NCBI GenBank assembly: GCA_963667515.2
Contig: CAXXXY010000005.1
Span: 62,001-126,000 of the forward strand
Source of the DNA: VYDC01 sp963667515
GTDB taxonomy: Bacteria; Chloroflexota; Dehalococcoidia; UBA2979
Reading direction: 5' to 3'
Length of the DNA: 64,000 bases
Shown: positions 52,726-60,702 of the stretch, in pieces
How positions within the stretch are numbered: position 1 is the stretch's first letter
Layout: each line of letters begins with the position of its first letter
Translations under genes and position numbers: made by a program
The notes under the pieces: model-generated
What the model was told of the DNA's origin: nothing
What the model saw: only the letters and a program-made list of their open reading frames with translations
Databases searched by the model: none

Positions 52726-54207
52726 CTACCCCCCGGGCGCGGCGGCATCCGCGAGCCGCCGCACGAGCTCCGCGCGCAGCTCGCCGCGCCGGCCGGGCGG
52801 CTGCTCCGCGTGCCCGATCGCGCAGTTGGTGGACTCCATGACCACGTCAATCATACGCAGGCCGTTGGCGCGCAGCGTGGTGCCCGTCTCCGTCCCCTCC
52901 AGCAGGATCTCGGCGTCCTCGGGCACGAAGCCCTCGGAGGCGCCGGCGATCGGGATCACGCGATAGCGGCCCAGGTGCCGGTCACGCGCGTACTGGTCGG
53001 CGAGCGCCGCGTACTCGGACGCGAGGCGGATCACCCGCCCCGGGTCGTCGCGGCGCCAGTAGGCGATCGCCTCCTCGATGCTCGCCGCCGGCAGCGCCTC
53101 CGGCACCACCGCGCCCAGCCGGTAGACGCTGCGCCGCAGGTCGCACAGCTCCACGACCGGCGAGGCCGGGAAGATCGCGCCGTAGACCGCCAGCCAGTCG
53201 CGGCCCGTGAGCGCGAGGTCGAAGAGCCCGAGGGCGACGGCGCGCGGCATGTCCTGCGGCCGCATCACCTTCACCTCGACGCCCTCGATGCTCGAGGTGG
53301 GGTGGCGCACCGCCCGCCCCTCCTCGTAGCCCTCGAAGGCGATGCCCGCCTCGGCGAGCGCCGCGACGGTGTGGCGCTGCGCGTGCCCGTCGGGCACGGC
53401 GACGCGCAGCGTCTCGCGCGCGCCGCTCCCCGCGCGCCCCGAGCGCAACCCCGAGCGCAGCCCCGGGCGCAACGCCAGCGGCGCGGGATCGACGGGGCCG
53501 TCCGCGCCGCCCGCACCCCCCTCCTCCGCCCCACCGCCCGCGGGCAGCGCCAGCAGCGGCGCGAGCGCCTCCGCGAGGTCGCGACGCTCGAGCGCCTCGC
53601 GGTTGCCGACCAGCCAGGCGCTCCCCCGGTGCAGCGGCGCCAGCTCCGCCAGCCCCTCGGCGCGCGCGGCCTCGGCGGTGACGACCGCCACGTCGGCGTC
53701 CTCGGGCGGCCACGCCTCGGCGTTCGCCCACACCTCGATCAGGCGGTGATCGGGCACGCGCGCCCGCGCGAGGAAGCGCGCCGCGAGGTTCGGCAGCTCC
53801 GTCGCGACGCGCAGCACGCCCGCGTCCGCGAGCCCGCCCAGCGTGGTGCCGGGCGCGCCCGCGACCACCAGCCGCCGCTCGCCGACGTCCAGCGGCCGCA
53901 GCGGCACAACGGAGTCGTGCGGGTAGCGCACCAGCAGCTCGTCGATCCACGCGCGTCCCGTGACGCCGAGGTCGTAGTTGCCCAGCGCCACCTGGATCGG
54001 GATGTCGGCCTCGGAGAAGACGCGCACGCGCAGGCGCGGCCGCCCCTCCACCTCGAAGCGGTACGAGCGCGATCCGTCGCCGTAGCCGGGCACGCGGAAG
54101 CCGCTCGCCGCCAGCCGCTCCGCGAGAGCGTCGCGTAGCTCACCGCGCGGCAGCGCGACGCGGATCTCGCCGTCGCGCGCGCCGACCTCGCCGATGGGGG
54201 CGCTCAT
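52726..54207 (-). CDS. hisG: Tandem-domain ATP phosphoribosyltransferase (two HisG-like domains)
   Basis: First step of histidine synthesis, condensing ATP and PRPP. The 493-aa protein has two HisG_S-like domains: residues about 10-220 (IRVALPRGELRDALAERL, YDLGVTGRAWIDELL) and about 255-470 (LRVAVPDGHAQRHTVAAL, VMRPQDMPRAVALGLFDLAL). Only the second has the PRPP loop, EGTETGTTLRANGLRMIDVV; in the first that region is degenerate (AEAARAEGLAELAP). Normal HisG_S is about 210 aa. ATG overlaps the hisZ stop. Confidence 0.88.
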   Translation of the reverse strand: MSAPIGEVGARDGEIRVALPRGELRDALAERLAASGFRVPGYGDGSRSYRFEVEGRPRLRVRVFSEADIPIQVALGNYDLGVTGRAWIDELLVRYPHDSVVPLRPLDVGERRLVVAGAPGTTLGGLADAGVLRVATELPNLAARFLARARVPDHRLIEVWANAEAWPPEDADVAVVTAEAARAEGLAELAPLHRGSAWLVGNREALERRDLAEALAPLLALPAGGGAEEGGAGGADGPVDPAPLALRPGLRSGLRSGRAGSGARETLRVAVPDGHAQRHTVAALAEAGIAFEGYEEGRAVRHPTSSIEGVEVKVMRPQDMPRAVALGLFDLALTGRDWLAVYGAIFPASPVVELCDLRRSVYRLGAVVPEALPAASIEEAIAYWRRDDPGRVIRLASEYAALADQYARDRHLGRYRVIPIAGASEGFVPEDAEILLEGTETGTTLRANGLRMIDVVMESTNCAIGHAEQPPGRRGELRAELVRRLADAAAPGG

Positions 54208-55280
54208 CGCCCGCCCTCGTCGCTGCTCGGCGCGGCGGCGGGCGCGAGCTCCGCGAGGCGCAGCAGCTCGGCGCCGAAGCCCGACGCAGGGACGGCCCGC
54301 CCGCCCAGCGCCTCGGCCAGCCCGTCGTAGCGCCCGCCCGCCAGGCACTCCGCATCGCCCGCGAGCATGCGGAAGGTGACGCCCGTGTAGTACTCGAAGT
54401 TGCGCGCGGTGGCGGGACGCACGCGGTACGGCGCGCCCGCGCCGTCCAGCACCGCGGCCGCCGCGGCGAGCTCGTCGAGCGCGGGCGCCGCGTCGGGGAG
54501 CACGGGGAGCAGCGCCGCCCGCAGGTTCGCGATGTAACCGGCGCCGCCACCATCGACCTCCAGCAGCAGCCGCAGCGCGGGCGCCGCCCGCGGGTAGGCG
54601 GCGGCGAGCTCCGCGGTCACGCCGCCGTCGCCGTCGAGCACGCGGTCGAAGGCCGCGAGCTGCTGCGTGGCGTCGAGGCCCGCCGCGGCGAAGGCGGCGC
54701 GCACGATGCCGGCGTGCGCGATCTCCACGCGCGGCGCCAGGCCCAGCGCGCGCAGCAGCTCCAGCGCCAGCTCCAGCAGCTCGCCGTCGCCCGCGGGCGC
54801 GCCGTGGCCGAAGAGCTCCACGCCGGCCTGCCAGCGCTCGCGGTCGCCCTCGCCCGGCATGAAGCGATAGACGGGCTGCACGTAGCAGAGCCGCGCCGGC
54901 GCCTCGCTCGCCGCGCCCGCGCTCGGCCCCGCGCTCGGCTGCTGCTCGAGGAACCAGCGCGCCGCGGGGACGGTGCCGTCCGGCCGCAGCACGACGCGCT
55001 CGCCGCTCCAGCCGTCCCAGTCGAGGAAGGAGTAGACGCGCTCCAGCAGCTGAGGGGAGAGCGTGCCGGCCGCCGTGAAGAGGTGCAGCGGCTCGATGGT
55101 GGGGGTGCGGATCTCGCGGTAGCCGCGCCCCCCCGCGACGTCGAGAAAGACGCGCTCGACGCGCCGGAAGCGCGCCATCTCGTCGGGCCCCAGCTCGCGC
55201 ATCCCGCGGCTGCGCAGCATCTCGACGGCGCTGCCCGGCGCCTCGCGCTCGCTCTCGGTCTGGTCCGCCGTCGACCTCAT
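54204..55280 (-). CDS. hisZ: ATP phosphoribosyltransferase regulatory subunit HisZ
   Basis: 358-aa paralogue of histidyl-tRNA synthetase lacking the anticodon-binding domain, which partners short-form HisG. Class II motifs are seen as REIRTPTIEPLHLF, VLRPDGTVPAARWF and the late FEYYTGVTFRML and AGGRYDGLAEALGG. The GAGGGGGC Shine-Dalgarno and ATG at 55280 begin the operon hisZ-hisG-plc-hisD-hisC-hisB-hisN. Confusion with hisS is unlikely given size and context. Confidence 0.9.
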   Translation of the reverse strand: MRSTADQTESEREAPGSAVEMLRSRGMRELGPDEMARFRRVERVFLDVAGGRGYREIRTPTIEPLHLFTAAGTLSPQLLERVYSFLDWDGWSGERVVLRPDGTVPAARWFLEQQPSAGPSAGAASEAPARLCYVQPVYRFMPGEGDRERWQAGVELFGHGAPAGDGELLELALELLRALGLAPRVEIAHAGIVRAAFAAAGLDATQQLAAFDRVLDGDGGVTAELAAAYPRAAPALRLLLEVDGGGAGYIANLRAALLPVLPDAAPALDELAAAAAVLDGAGAPYRVRPATARNFEYYTGVTFRMLAGDAECLAGGRYDGLAEALGGRAVPASGFGAELLRLAELAPAAAPSSDEGGR

Positions 55281-55288
55281 CGCGCCCC

Positions 55289-55336
55289 CTCGAATCATGG
55301 CCGGCTCGAATCGTGGCGGGCTCGAACCGTCGCCGG
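55289..55336. repeat. Three 16-bp tandem repeats upstream of hisZ
   Basis: CTCGAATCATGGCCGG, CTCGAATCGTGGCGGG and CTCGAACCGTCGCCGG are directly adjacent, nine bases upstream of the hisZ start codon. They lie where a his-operon leader or operator would be. The remaining 230 bases to the next repeat show no gene. Confidence 0.7.
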
Positions 55337-55570
55337 GTCGGCCAGCCGCTCGTCGGGTCGCCGGCCGAGCGCACGATCGCCCGGCCGGCGGCGCGTCGCC
55401 GTCGCTCGCTCTCTCGCCCGTGCGCGGCTGCTGCTAGCGCGGGAGGGGGGCACGCGACGGCGACGCGCAGAGATGCGCGTGCGTGACGATCGTGGTCGCG
55501 CGCTCAGTACGGTTCATGGCCCGTCGAGGCTACGGTCCCTACCTCGCATGGGTCAACCACGAGCGGGCCG

Positions 55571-55602
55571 CCAGCGTTCCGCTGGACTCGAGGGGCTGCC
55601 GC
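55571..55602 (+). repeat. Hairpin repeat between hisZ and birA
   Basis: CCAGCG-TTC-CGCTGG at 55571-55585, then ACTCGAGGGGCTGCCGCC. No plus-strand gene precedes it; it faces the copies beyond birA's end. Confidence 0.8.
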
Positions 55603-55691
55603 CGGCCACGAGCGTCGTCGGGCTATCAGCGAAGCGTTCGGCGGCGCAGAGGGCGAGCGGCGCGCGGACACTCCAGAGCCGGGCGGGCGCT

Positions 55692-55730
55692 GGCAGGAGC
55701 GGCAGCCCCTAGCGTCGAGCGGAACGCTCG
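55692..55730 (-). repeat. Hairpin repeat downstream of birA
   Basis: GGCAGGAGCGGCAGCCCCTA, then CGAGCG-GAA-CGCTCG at 55716-55730. Confidence 0.8.
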
Positions 55731-55785
55731 CGGGGCGCGAGCCCTCTCGCAGGCGCACGAGCGCGGGAGAGCCGGGCGCCTGCTT

Positions 55786-55868
55786 GCAGGAGCGGAAGCC
55801 CCGAGGGTCGAGCCGAACGCTCGCCCTCTAGCAGGAGCGGCAGCCACTAGGGTCGAGCGGAACGCTCG
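55786..55868 (-). repeat. Two hairpin repeats at the birA 3' end
   Basis: Copy with one stem mismatch (CGAGCC-GAA-CGCTCG, 55809-55823), then an intact copy with arm GCAGGAGCGGCAGCC and hairpin CGAGCG-GAA-CGCTCG (55854-55868). The latter encodes the last codons and stop of birA. Confidence 0.82.
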
Positions 55869-56701
55869 CTGGCGTCGGCGGCGGGGAACGTGGCGGTCGA
55901 GTCGTCCGCGAGGCGCAGCACCAGCTCGCCCGTTGGCGTCACGTCGACGGCCTCGCCCTCCACCTCGCGGGCGCCGGGGCCGTCGGCAGGCACCGCGAGG
56001 CGCACACGCCGGCCCAGCGTCACGAGGCGCGCGCGCCACGCCGCGAGCAGCGCCGCCGGCTCCTCCGCCGCCTGCCGCCAGCGAGCCGCGAGCGAGAGCG
56101 AGAGCGCCGCGAGCAGATCCTCGGCGGCCACGGGGCGGCCGCCCGCCTCCACCACGTCCGTCGCGAGCGGGCGCAGATCCTCGGGCAGCGCCTCCGCGCC
56201 GCGCAGGTTCACGCCGATACCCAGCAGCACGTCGACGCGGCCGCCTGCGGCCGGCAGCACCTCCGCGAGGATCCCGACGAGCTTGCGCTCCCCCTCGACG
56301 CCGGCGCGGCCGAGCGCGACCACGAGGTCGTTGGGCCACTTGCAGCCGGTGTCGAGGCCGGCGGCGGCGCGCAGCGCGTCGCCGGTCGCCAGCGCGCCGA
56401 CCGCGCTCGCGAGCGGTGCCTGCGCCGCCGAGCCACAGAGGTGGTAGGTGACGAGCAGCGCGCTCCCCGGCGCCGACTCCCAGCGCCGCCCCTGCCGGCC
56501 GCGCCCCGCCTCCTGGTCGCCCGCGACGTAGGCCGTGCCGCAGGAGGCGAGGCCGTCGCGATCGGCGCCCGCGCGCGCGTCGTCCATCGTCGAGGTCGTG
56601 CGCTCGCGGAAGCGGACCGCGCGGCCGACCGAGGGAGCGGCGGCGCCGCCTCCCGCAGCCGCGAGCAGCGTGGTGTATCGCTGCTCATCGAAGGGTGACA
56701 T
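55847..56701 (-). CDS. birA: Biotin-[acetyl-CoA-carboxylase] ligase, no HTH
   Basis: Attaches biotin to the carboxyl carrier protein. The biotinyl-AMP loop GRGRQGRRWESAPGSAL, KWPNDLVVALG and GERKLVGILAE are present, with the small SH3-like C-terminal domain. It lacks the N-terminal helix-turn-helix, so it is a monofunctional group I enzyme and not a repressor. ATG at 56701 is chosen; GTG/ATG starts up to 56767 exist. The C-terminus (S-E-R-S-A-R-P-stop) is encoded by a hairpin repeat. Confidence 0.92.
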   Translation of the reverse strand: MSPFDEQRYTTLLAAAGGGAAAPSVGRAVRFRERTTSTMDDARAGADRDGLASCGTAYVAGDQEAGRGRQGRRWESAPGSALLVTYHLCGSAAQAPLASAVGALATGDALRAAAGLDTGCKWPNDLVVALGRAGVEGERKLVGILAEVLPAAGGRVDVLLGIGVNLRGAEALPEDLRPLATDVVEAGGRPVAAEDLLAALSLSLAARWRQAAEEPAALLAAWRARLVTLGRRVRLAVPADGPGAREVEGEAVDVTPTGELVLRLADDSTATFPAADASERSARP

Positions 56702-56854
56702 CTGCCGCGACCGCCCCTTGCCCACCTCGCGCGGCGCCTCGGCGCTCACGCGAGCAGCGCCGTCCACTCAGCGACGACGCGCCGCCTCGCACTTCGTCTG
56801 CCAGCCACGAGGAGCCGCTCGCCCGCTCGGAGGGAACCTCGGCGCCTTCGAAGA

Positions 56855-56867
56855 GCCCCCCCCCCCC
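56855..56867. repeat. C13 homopolymer tract
   Basis: Thirteen consecutive C on the plus strand (G13 toward birA), next to the T-tract side of the terminator and about 155 bases upstream of birA. Confidence 0.85.
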
Positions 56868-56914
56868 CATGAAACGAAAAGAGGAGCGCGCCGGCTGGTT
56901 GCCGACGCGCTCCT
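56868..56914 (-). terminator. Intrinsic terminator of a small transcription unit
   Basis: On the minus strand, AGGAGCGCG/CGCGCTCCT (9 bp, 56882-56890 with 56906-56914) extends through a mismatch into CGGC/GCCG with a 5-base loop, followed by TCTTTTCGTTTC. It is the clearest stem plus T-tract in the window. Confidence 0.75.
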
Positions 56915-56939
56915 TGTTGTATCGCACCGGACCCCGGGA

Positions 56940-57020
56940 CTAGCCCGGGTGCACCTCCGCAGAGACGCCGGGGAAGCACCCGTGGTCCGGGCGACTTTGT
57001 CTATCACTCATACGAGGCAT
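56940..57020 (-). CDS. Candidate 26-aa (or 23-aa) peptide gene upstream of birA
   Basis: ATG at 57020 follows AAAGGAGGTG, a perfect anti-16S match; an in-frame ATG at 57011 has better spacing (11 bases from GGAGG). The peptide begins MPRMSDRQSRPDHGC and ends EVHPG before TAG at 56940. A TTGACG-18-TATCGT promoter lies upstream and an intrinsic terminator downstream, so it is a complete small unit. The coding part also holds GGGTGC/GCACCC inverted repeats. It may be a leader peptide or a small RNA. Confidence 0.45.
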   Translation of the reverse strand: MPRMSDRQSRPDHGCFPGVSAEVHPG

Positions 57021-57040
57021 CACCTCCTTTCCTGCCGTCG

Positions 57041-57070
57041 ACGATAGCGGCGAAAGCGGCGGCTCGTCAA
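57041..57070 (-). promoter_or_regulatory. Sigma-70 promoter of the small unit
   Basis: Minus strand TTGACG (57070-57065), an 18-base spacer, then TATCGT (57046-57041). It is the best -35/-10 pair in the window, and its start would lie only a few bases before the Shine-Dalgarno. Confidence 0.55.
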
Positions 57071-57193
57071 TCCAACCGCGCACCGAAGTTCGCAGTTCTC
57101 GGCGCGTCGAGGTCGAGGGAGCCGCGGCGGCCGCCGAGCGCCAGCGCGGCGCCGAGGAGCGGGGCCGGGAAGCGGCGCGGGCGGCGGGCTAGC

Positions 57194-58243
57194 TGTACTA
57201 CCCAGGAAGGTTGTTCACAGGCGGGAGGCGGGGACGGCCCCGCCGACGCCGCCGTGCGGTCGGCGGTGATTGTAGCGGTAGAGCCAGCGTGGGAGCTGGC
57301 GCAGCCGCTCGGCGTTGGAGCGGTAGGGGCGGGCGTAGGCCCACTCGTTCTGCAGGATCTGGATGAAACGCTCGGCTTTGCCGTTCGTCTGCGGGCGGTA
57401 GGGCCGCGTGTGCGACAGCCGCACGTCTGCGGCAGCGGCGGCGCCGTGGAAGCTGCGGGCGACGGTGTAGGCCTTCGCGTTGTCGGTCAGGACCCGGCGC
57501 ACGCGCACGCCACGCCGGCGGAAGGCCGCGAGCGCCTGCTCGAGGAAGGCGGCGCAGCTCGCGCCACGCTCGTCGGGCAGGACGGAGACGTAGGCGTAAC
57601 GGCTGTGGTCGTCGACGGCGACGTGTAGGTACTCCAGCCCCAGCGAACGCCGCGAATGCGGCCCGGAGCGCGTCTCGGCGAAGCCAGGCGCCATTCGCTT
57701 GCCGCCGCCCTCGGGGACGCGCCCGAGCTTCTTCACGTCGAGATGCAGCAGGTCGCCGGGGGCGTCGTGCTCGTAGCGGACCGGCTCCCGGGTGACGCGG
57801 TGCAGGCGGTCGAGCCGGTTGAGGCCGCGGCGCCGCAGCACGGCGTAGACCGTGGAGCGGGCGACCCCGAGCGCCCACTGGATGCGATGCGGCCCGAATC
57901 CCTGCGTGCGTCGCACGGCGCAGATGCGTCGCTCCAGCTCGGGCGGCGTGCGCCGGGGGGGCGCGCGCGGGGCGGAGCTGCGGTCCTCGAGCCCTGCCGC
58001 TCCCTCCGCCCGGAAGCGCCCCAGCCACTTGGCAACGGTGTGGCGGGAGACGCGGAAGTGGCGAGCGACCTCAGCCTGGGGCCAGCCGGCGTCCACTTCC
58101 CGCACGAGCTCGAGTCGGGTCAGCGGCGTCAGCCGCGCGTTACGATGGGCCATGAGGGTGTCCTCTCCTCGCTACTGCCGTGCTGTCACACACAGCAGCG
58201 GGCGAGGCCCCTCATCCTGTCAACAACCTACGTGGGAACTACA
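57194..58243 (-). mobile_element. IS481-type insertion sequence, copy 3 (1050 bp)
   Basis: Inverted relative to the other copies. CTAG lies one base from both termini (GGCTAGC on the left, AACTAGCC on the right). The right CTAG contains the stop codon of the class III aminotransferase gene. Confidence 0.93.
57215..58153 (-). CDS. IS481 family transposase (copy 3)
   Basis: 312 aa. It differs from the other three copies by one residue: Pro instead of His at position 65, from a local change to a longer C run. D139, D224 and E261 are intact. Confidence 0.95.
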   Translation of the reverse strand: MAHRNARLTPLTRLELVREVDAGWPQAEVARHFRVSRHTVAKWLGRFRAEGAAGLEDRSSAPRAPPRRTPPELERRICAVRRTQGFGPHRIQWALGVARSTVYAVLRRRGLNRLDRLHRVTREPVRYEHDAPGDLLHLDVKKLGRVPEGGGKRMAPGFAETRSGPHSRRSLGLEYLHVAVDDHSRYAYVSVLPDERGASCAAFLEQALAAFRRRGVRVRRVLTDNAKAYTVARSFHGAAAAADVRLSHTRPYRPQTNGKAERFIQILQNEWAYARPYRSNAERLRQLPRWLYRYNHRRPHGGVGGAVPASRL

Positions 58244-58244
58244 A

Positions 58245-59645
58245 CTAGCCCGTGGTCGCTCGCACGGCGGCGTCGACGGCGGCGACGACCTGGTCGACCT
58301 CCTCGGCGCTCACGACCAGGGGAGGCGCGAGCACCACCTCGTCGCCGACGAAGCGCGTGATGACGGAGCCCTGCTCGCGCATGTGGCGGACGACGCGGGC
58401 GCCGACGGCGTCCGCCGCGTCGAAGCGCTCGCCGCTCTCCGCGTCGCGCACGAGCGAGAGGCCGGCGATCAGCCCGAGCTGGCGGATGTTCGCCACGTGC
58501 GCGTGGCCGCCCAGCGCGGCGCGCAGCCCCGCGCCCAGGCGGTCGCCCATCGTCTGCGCGTTCTCGAGCAGCCGCTCCTCCTCGAAGATGCGCAGGTTGC
58601 GCAGGGCGACGGCCGCGGCGGTCGGGTGCGCGCTGTTGGTGTAGGCGTGCATGAAGCGCGCGTCGGGCGGCAGATCGTGCAGCGCCTCCGTGATCGGCGC
58701 GGAGAGGATGAAGGCGCCCATCGGCACGTAGCCCGAGGTGATCGCCTTGGCGACGGAGAGGATGTCCGGCACCACGCCCCAGCGCTCGAGGGCGAACCAG
58801 TGGCCCGTGCGCCCGAAGCCCGTGATCACCTCGTCGGAGATCAGCAGCACCTCGTGGCGGTCGCAGATCTCGCGCAGCCGCGGGAAGTAGTCGTCGGACG
58901 GCGTCCACACGCCGCCCGCGCCCTTCACGGGCTCCGCGATCACGGCGGCGACGGTGTCGGCGTCCTCGCGCTCGATCGCGGCCTCGATCCAGTGCGCGCA
59001 CTCGCCGTCCGAGTTGGGCGCGCAGTCGCACTCGAGGTTGTCGGGGCGCGTGGCGCGCACCACCTCCGAGGGCAGCGGGCCGAAGTACTTCCAGAACGCG
59101 GGGAGCCCGGTCATCGCCGAGGCGGCGAGCGTGCCGCCGTGGTAGGCGCGCTCGCGCGCCACGAGCTTCACCTTCCCGGCCTTGCCTCGGAGGTTCCAGT
59201 AGAAGCGCGCGGTCTTGAAGGCGCCCTCGTTGGACTCGGAGCCGGAGTTGGTGAAGTACACCCCCTCCATCCCGTCGTAGGCGAGCTCCGCGATCTTCCG
59301 CGCCAGCTCGATGGCCGGGACGTTGGAGAAGCCCGTGTAGCTGTTGGCGAAGGCGAGCGTGCGCATCTGCTCCGCCGCGGCCTCGGCGAGCTCGACGCGG
59401 CCGTGGCCGACCGCGACGTTCCACAGCGAGGAGAGCCCGTCGATGTAGCGACGGCCGCGCACGTCGGTCAGCCAGACGCCCTCGCCGTGGTCGAAGATCA
59501 CCGGGTCCGCGTGATCGGGCGCGTAGTACTGCGGGTGCAGCAGGTGGTTGAGGTCGTCCTGCACCAGCCGCGCGATCGTCGCCTCGTCCAGCGTCGCCCC
59601 GCTCTCGGTCGCCGCCACGGCTCCCCCCTTCGTTCGCTGGCTCAC
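58245..59645 (-). CDS. Class III aminotransferase
   Basis: PLP-dependent aminotransferase of the omega-transaminase/BioA-like group, 466 aa. It has VWLTDVRGRRYIDGLSSLWN, YFTNSGSESNEGAFKTAR, LISDEVITGFGRTGHWFAL and VAKAITSGYVPMGA with the PLP lysine. GTG at 59645 would have followed the murE stop by one base before IS copy 4 inserted; GTG at 59618, after GGGGGGAG, is an alternative start. An IS now sits at each end of the gene. Substrate unknown. Confidence 0.88.
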   Translation of the reverse strand: MSQRTKGGAVAATESGATLDEATIARLVQDDLNHLLHPQYYAPDHADPVIFDHGEGVWLTDVRGRRYIDGLSSLWNVAVGHGRVELAEAAAEQMRTLAFANSYTGFSNVPAIELARKIAELAYDGMEGVYFTNSGSESNEGAFKTARFYWNLRGKAGKVKLVARERAYHGGTLAASAMTGLPAFWKYFGPLPSEVVRATRPDNLECDCAPNSDGECAHWIEAAIEREDADTVAAVIAEPVKGAGGVWTPSDDYFPRLREICDRHEVLLISDEVITGFGRTGHWFALERWGVVPDILSVAKAITSGYVPMGAFILSAPITEALHDLPPDARFMHAYTNSAHPTAAAVALRNLRIFEEERLLENAQTMGDRLGAGLRAALGGHAHVANIRQLGLIAGLSLVRDAESGERFDAADAVGARVVRHMREQGSVITRFVGDEVVLAPPLVVSAEEVDQVVAAVDAAVRATTG

Positions 59646-59651
59646 GCTAGG

Positions 59652-60701
59652 TGTAGTTCCCACGTAGGTTGTTGACAGGATGAGGGGCCTCGCCCGCTGC
59701 TGTGTGTGACAGCACGGCAGTAGCGAGGAGAGGACACCCTCATGGCCCATCGTAACGCGCGGCTGACGCCGCTGACCCGACTCGAGCTCGTGCGGGAAGT
59801 GGACGCCGGCTGGCCCCAGGCTGAGGTCGCTCGCCACTTCCGCGTCTCCCGCCACACCGTTGCCAAGTGGCTGGGGCGCTTCCGGGCGGAGGGAGCGGCA
59901 GGGCTCGAGGACCGCAGCTCCGCCCCGCGCGCGCATCCCCGGCGCACGCCGCCCGAGCTGGAGCGACGCATCTGCGCCGTGCGACGCACGCAGGGATTCG
60001 GGCCGCATCGCATCCAGTGGGCGCTCGGGGTCGCCCGCTCCACGGTCTACGCCGTGCTGCGGCGCCGCGGCCTCAACCGGCTCGACCGCCTGCACCGCGT
60101 CACCCGGGAGCCGGTCCGCTACGAGCACGACGCCCCCGGCGACCTGCTGCATCTCGACGTGAAGAAGCTCGGGCGCGTCCCCGAGGGCGGCGGCAAGCGA
60201 ATGGCGCCTGGCTTCGCCGAGACGCGCTCCGGGCCGCATTCGCGGCGTTCGCTGGGGCTGGAGTACCTACACGTCGCCGTCGACGACCACAGCCGTTACG
60301 CCTACGTCTCCGTCCTGCCCGACGAGCGTGGCGCGAGCTGCGCCGCCTTCCTCGAGCAGGCGCTCGCGGCCTTCCGCCGGCGTGGCGTGCGCGTGCGCCG
60401 GGTCCTGACCGACAACGCGAAGGCCTACACCGTCGCCCGCAGCTTCCACGGCGCCGCCGCTGCCGCAGACGTGCGGCTGTCGCACACGCGGCCCTACCGC
60501 CCGCAGACGAACGGCAAAGCCGAGCGTTTCATCCAGATCCTGCAGAACGAGTGGGCCTACGCCCGCCCCTACCGCTCCAACGCCGAGCGGCTGCGCCAGC
60601 TCCCACGCTGGCTCTACCGCTACAATCACCGCCGACCGCACGGCGGCGTCGGCGGGGCCGTCCCCGCCTCCCGCCTGTGAACAACCTTCCTGGGTAGTAC
60701 A
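59652..60701 (+). mobile_element. IS481-type insertion sequence, copy 4 (1050 bp)
   Basis: CTAG lies one base from both ends (GCTAGG left, GCTAG right). The right CTAG contains the murE stop codon. It separates murE from the aminotransferase gene, which were probably adjacent in one operon. Confidence 0.93.
59742..60680 (+). CDS. IS481 family transposase (copy 4)
   Basis: 312 aa, product identical to copies 1 and 2, catalytic D139, D224 and E261 present. Oriented away from copy 3. Confidence 0.95.
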   Translation: MAHRNARLTPLTRLELVREVDAGWPQAEVARHFRVSRHTVAKWLGRFRAEGAAGLEDRSSAPRAHPRRTPPELERRICAVRRTQGFGPHRIQWALGVARSTVYAVLRRRGLNRLDRLHRVTREPVRYEHDAPGDLLHLDVKKLGRVPEGGGKRMAPGFAETRSGPHSRRSLGLEYLHVAVDDHSRYAYVSVLPDERGASCAAFLEQALAAFRRRGVRVRRVLTDNAKAYTVARSFHGAAAAADVRLSHTRPYRPQTNGKAERFIQILQNEWAYARPYRSNAERLRQLPRWLYRYNHRRPHGGVGGAVPASRL

Positions 60702-60702
60702 G

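Noticed and set aside
55483..56451. 322-codon plus-strand frame across the repeats and birA
   Set aside because: Arg/Pro/Ala-rich translation of repeats plus birA antisense, with no domain.
56685..56927. 80-codon minus-strand frame from the small unit into birA
   Set aside because: It runs through the terminator hairpin and the G13 tract; composition is not protein-like and the birA ATG has its own context.
57194..60701. True composite transposon carrying the aminotransferase
   Set aside because: Each IS has its own CTAG flanks, and joining the outer sequences rebuilds plausible native gene junctions, so two separate insertions fit better.
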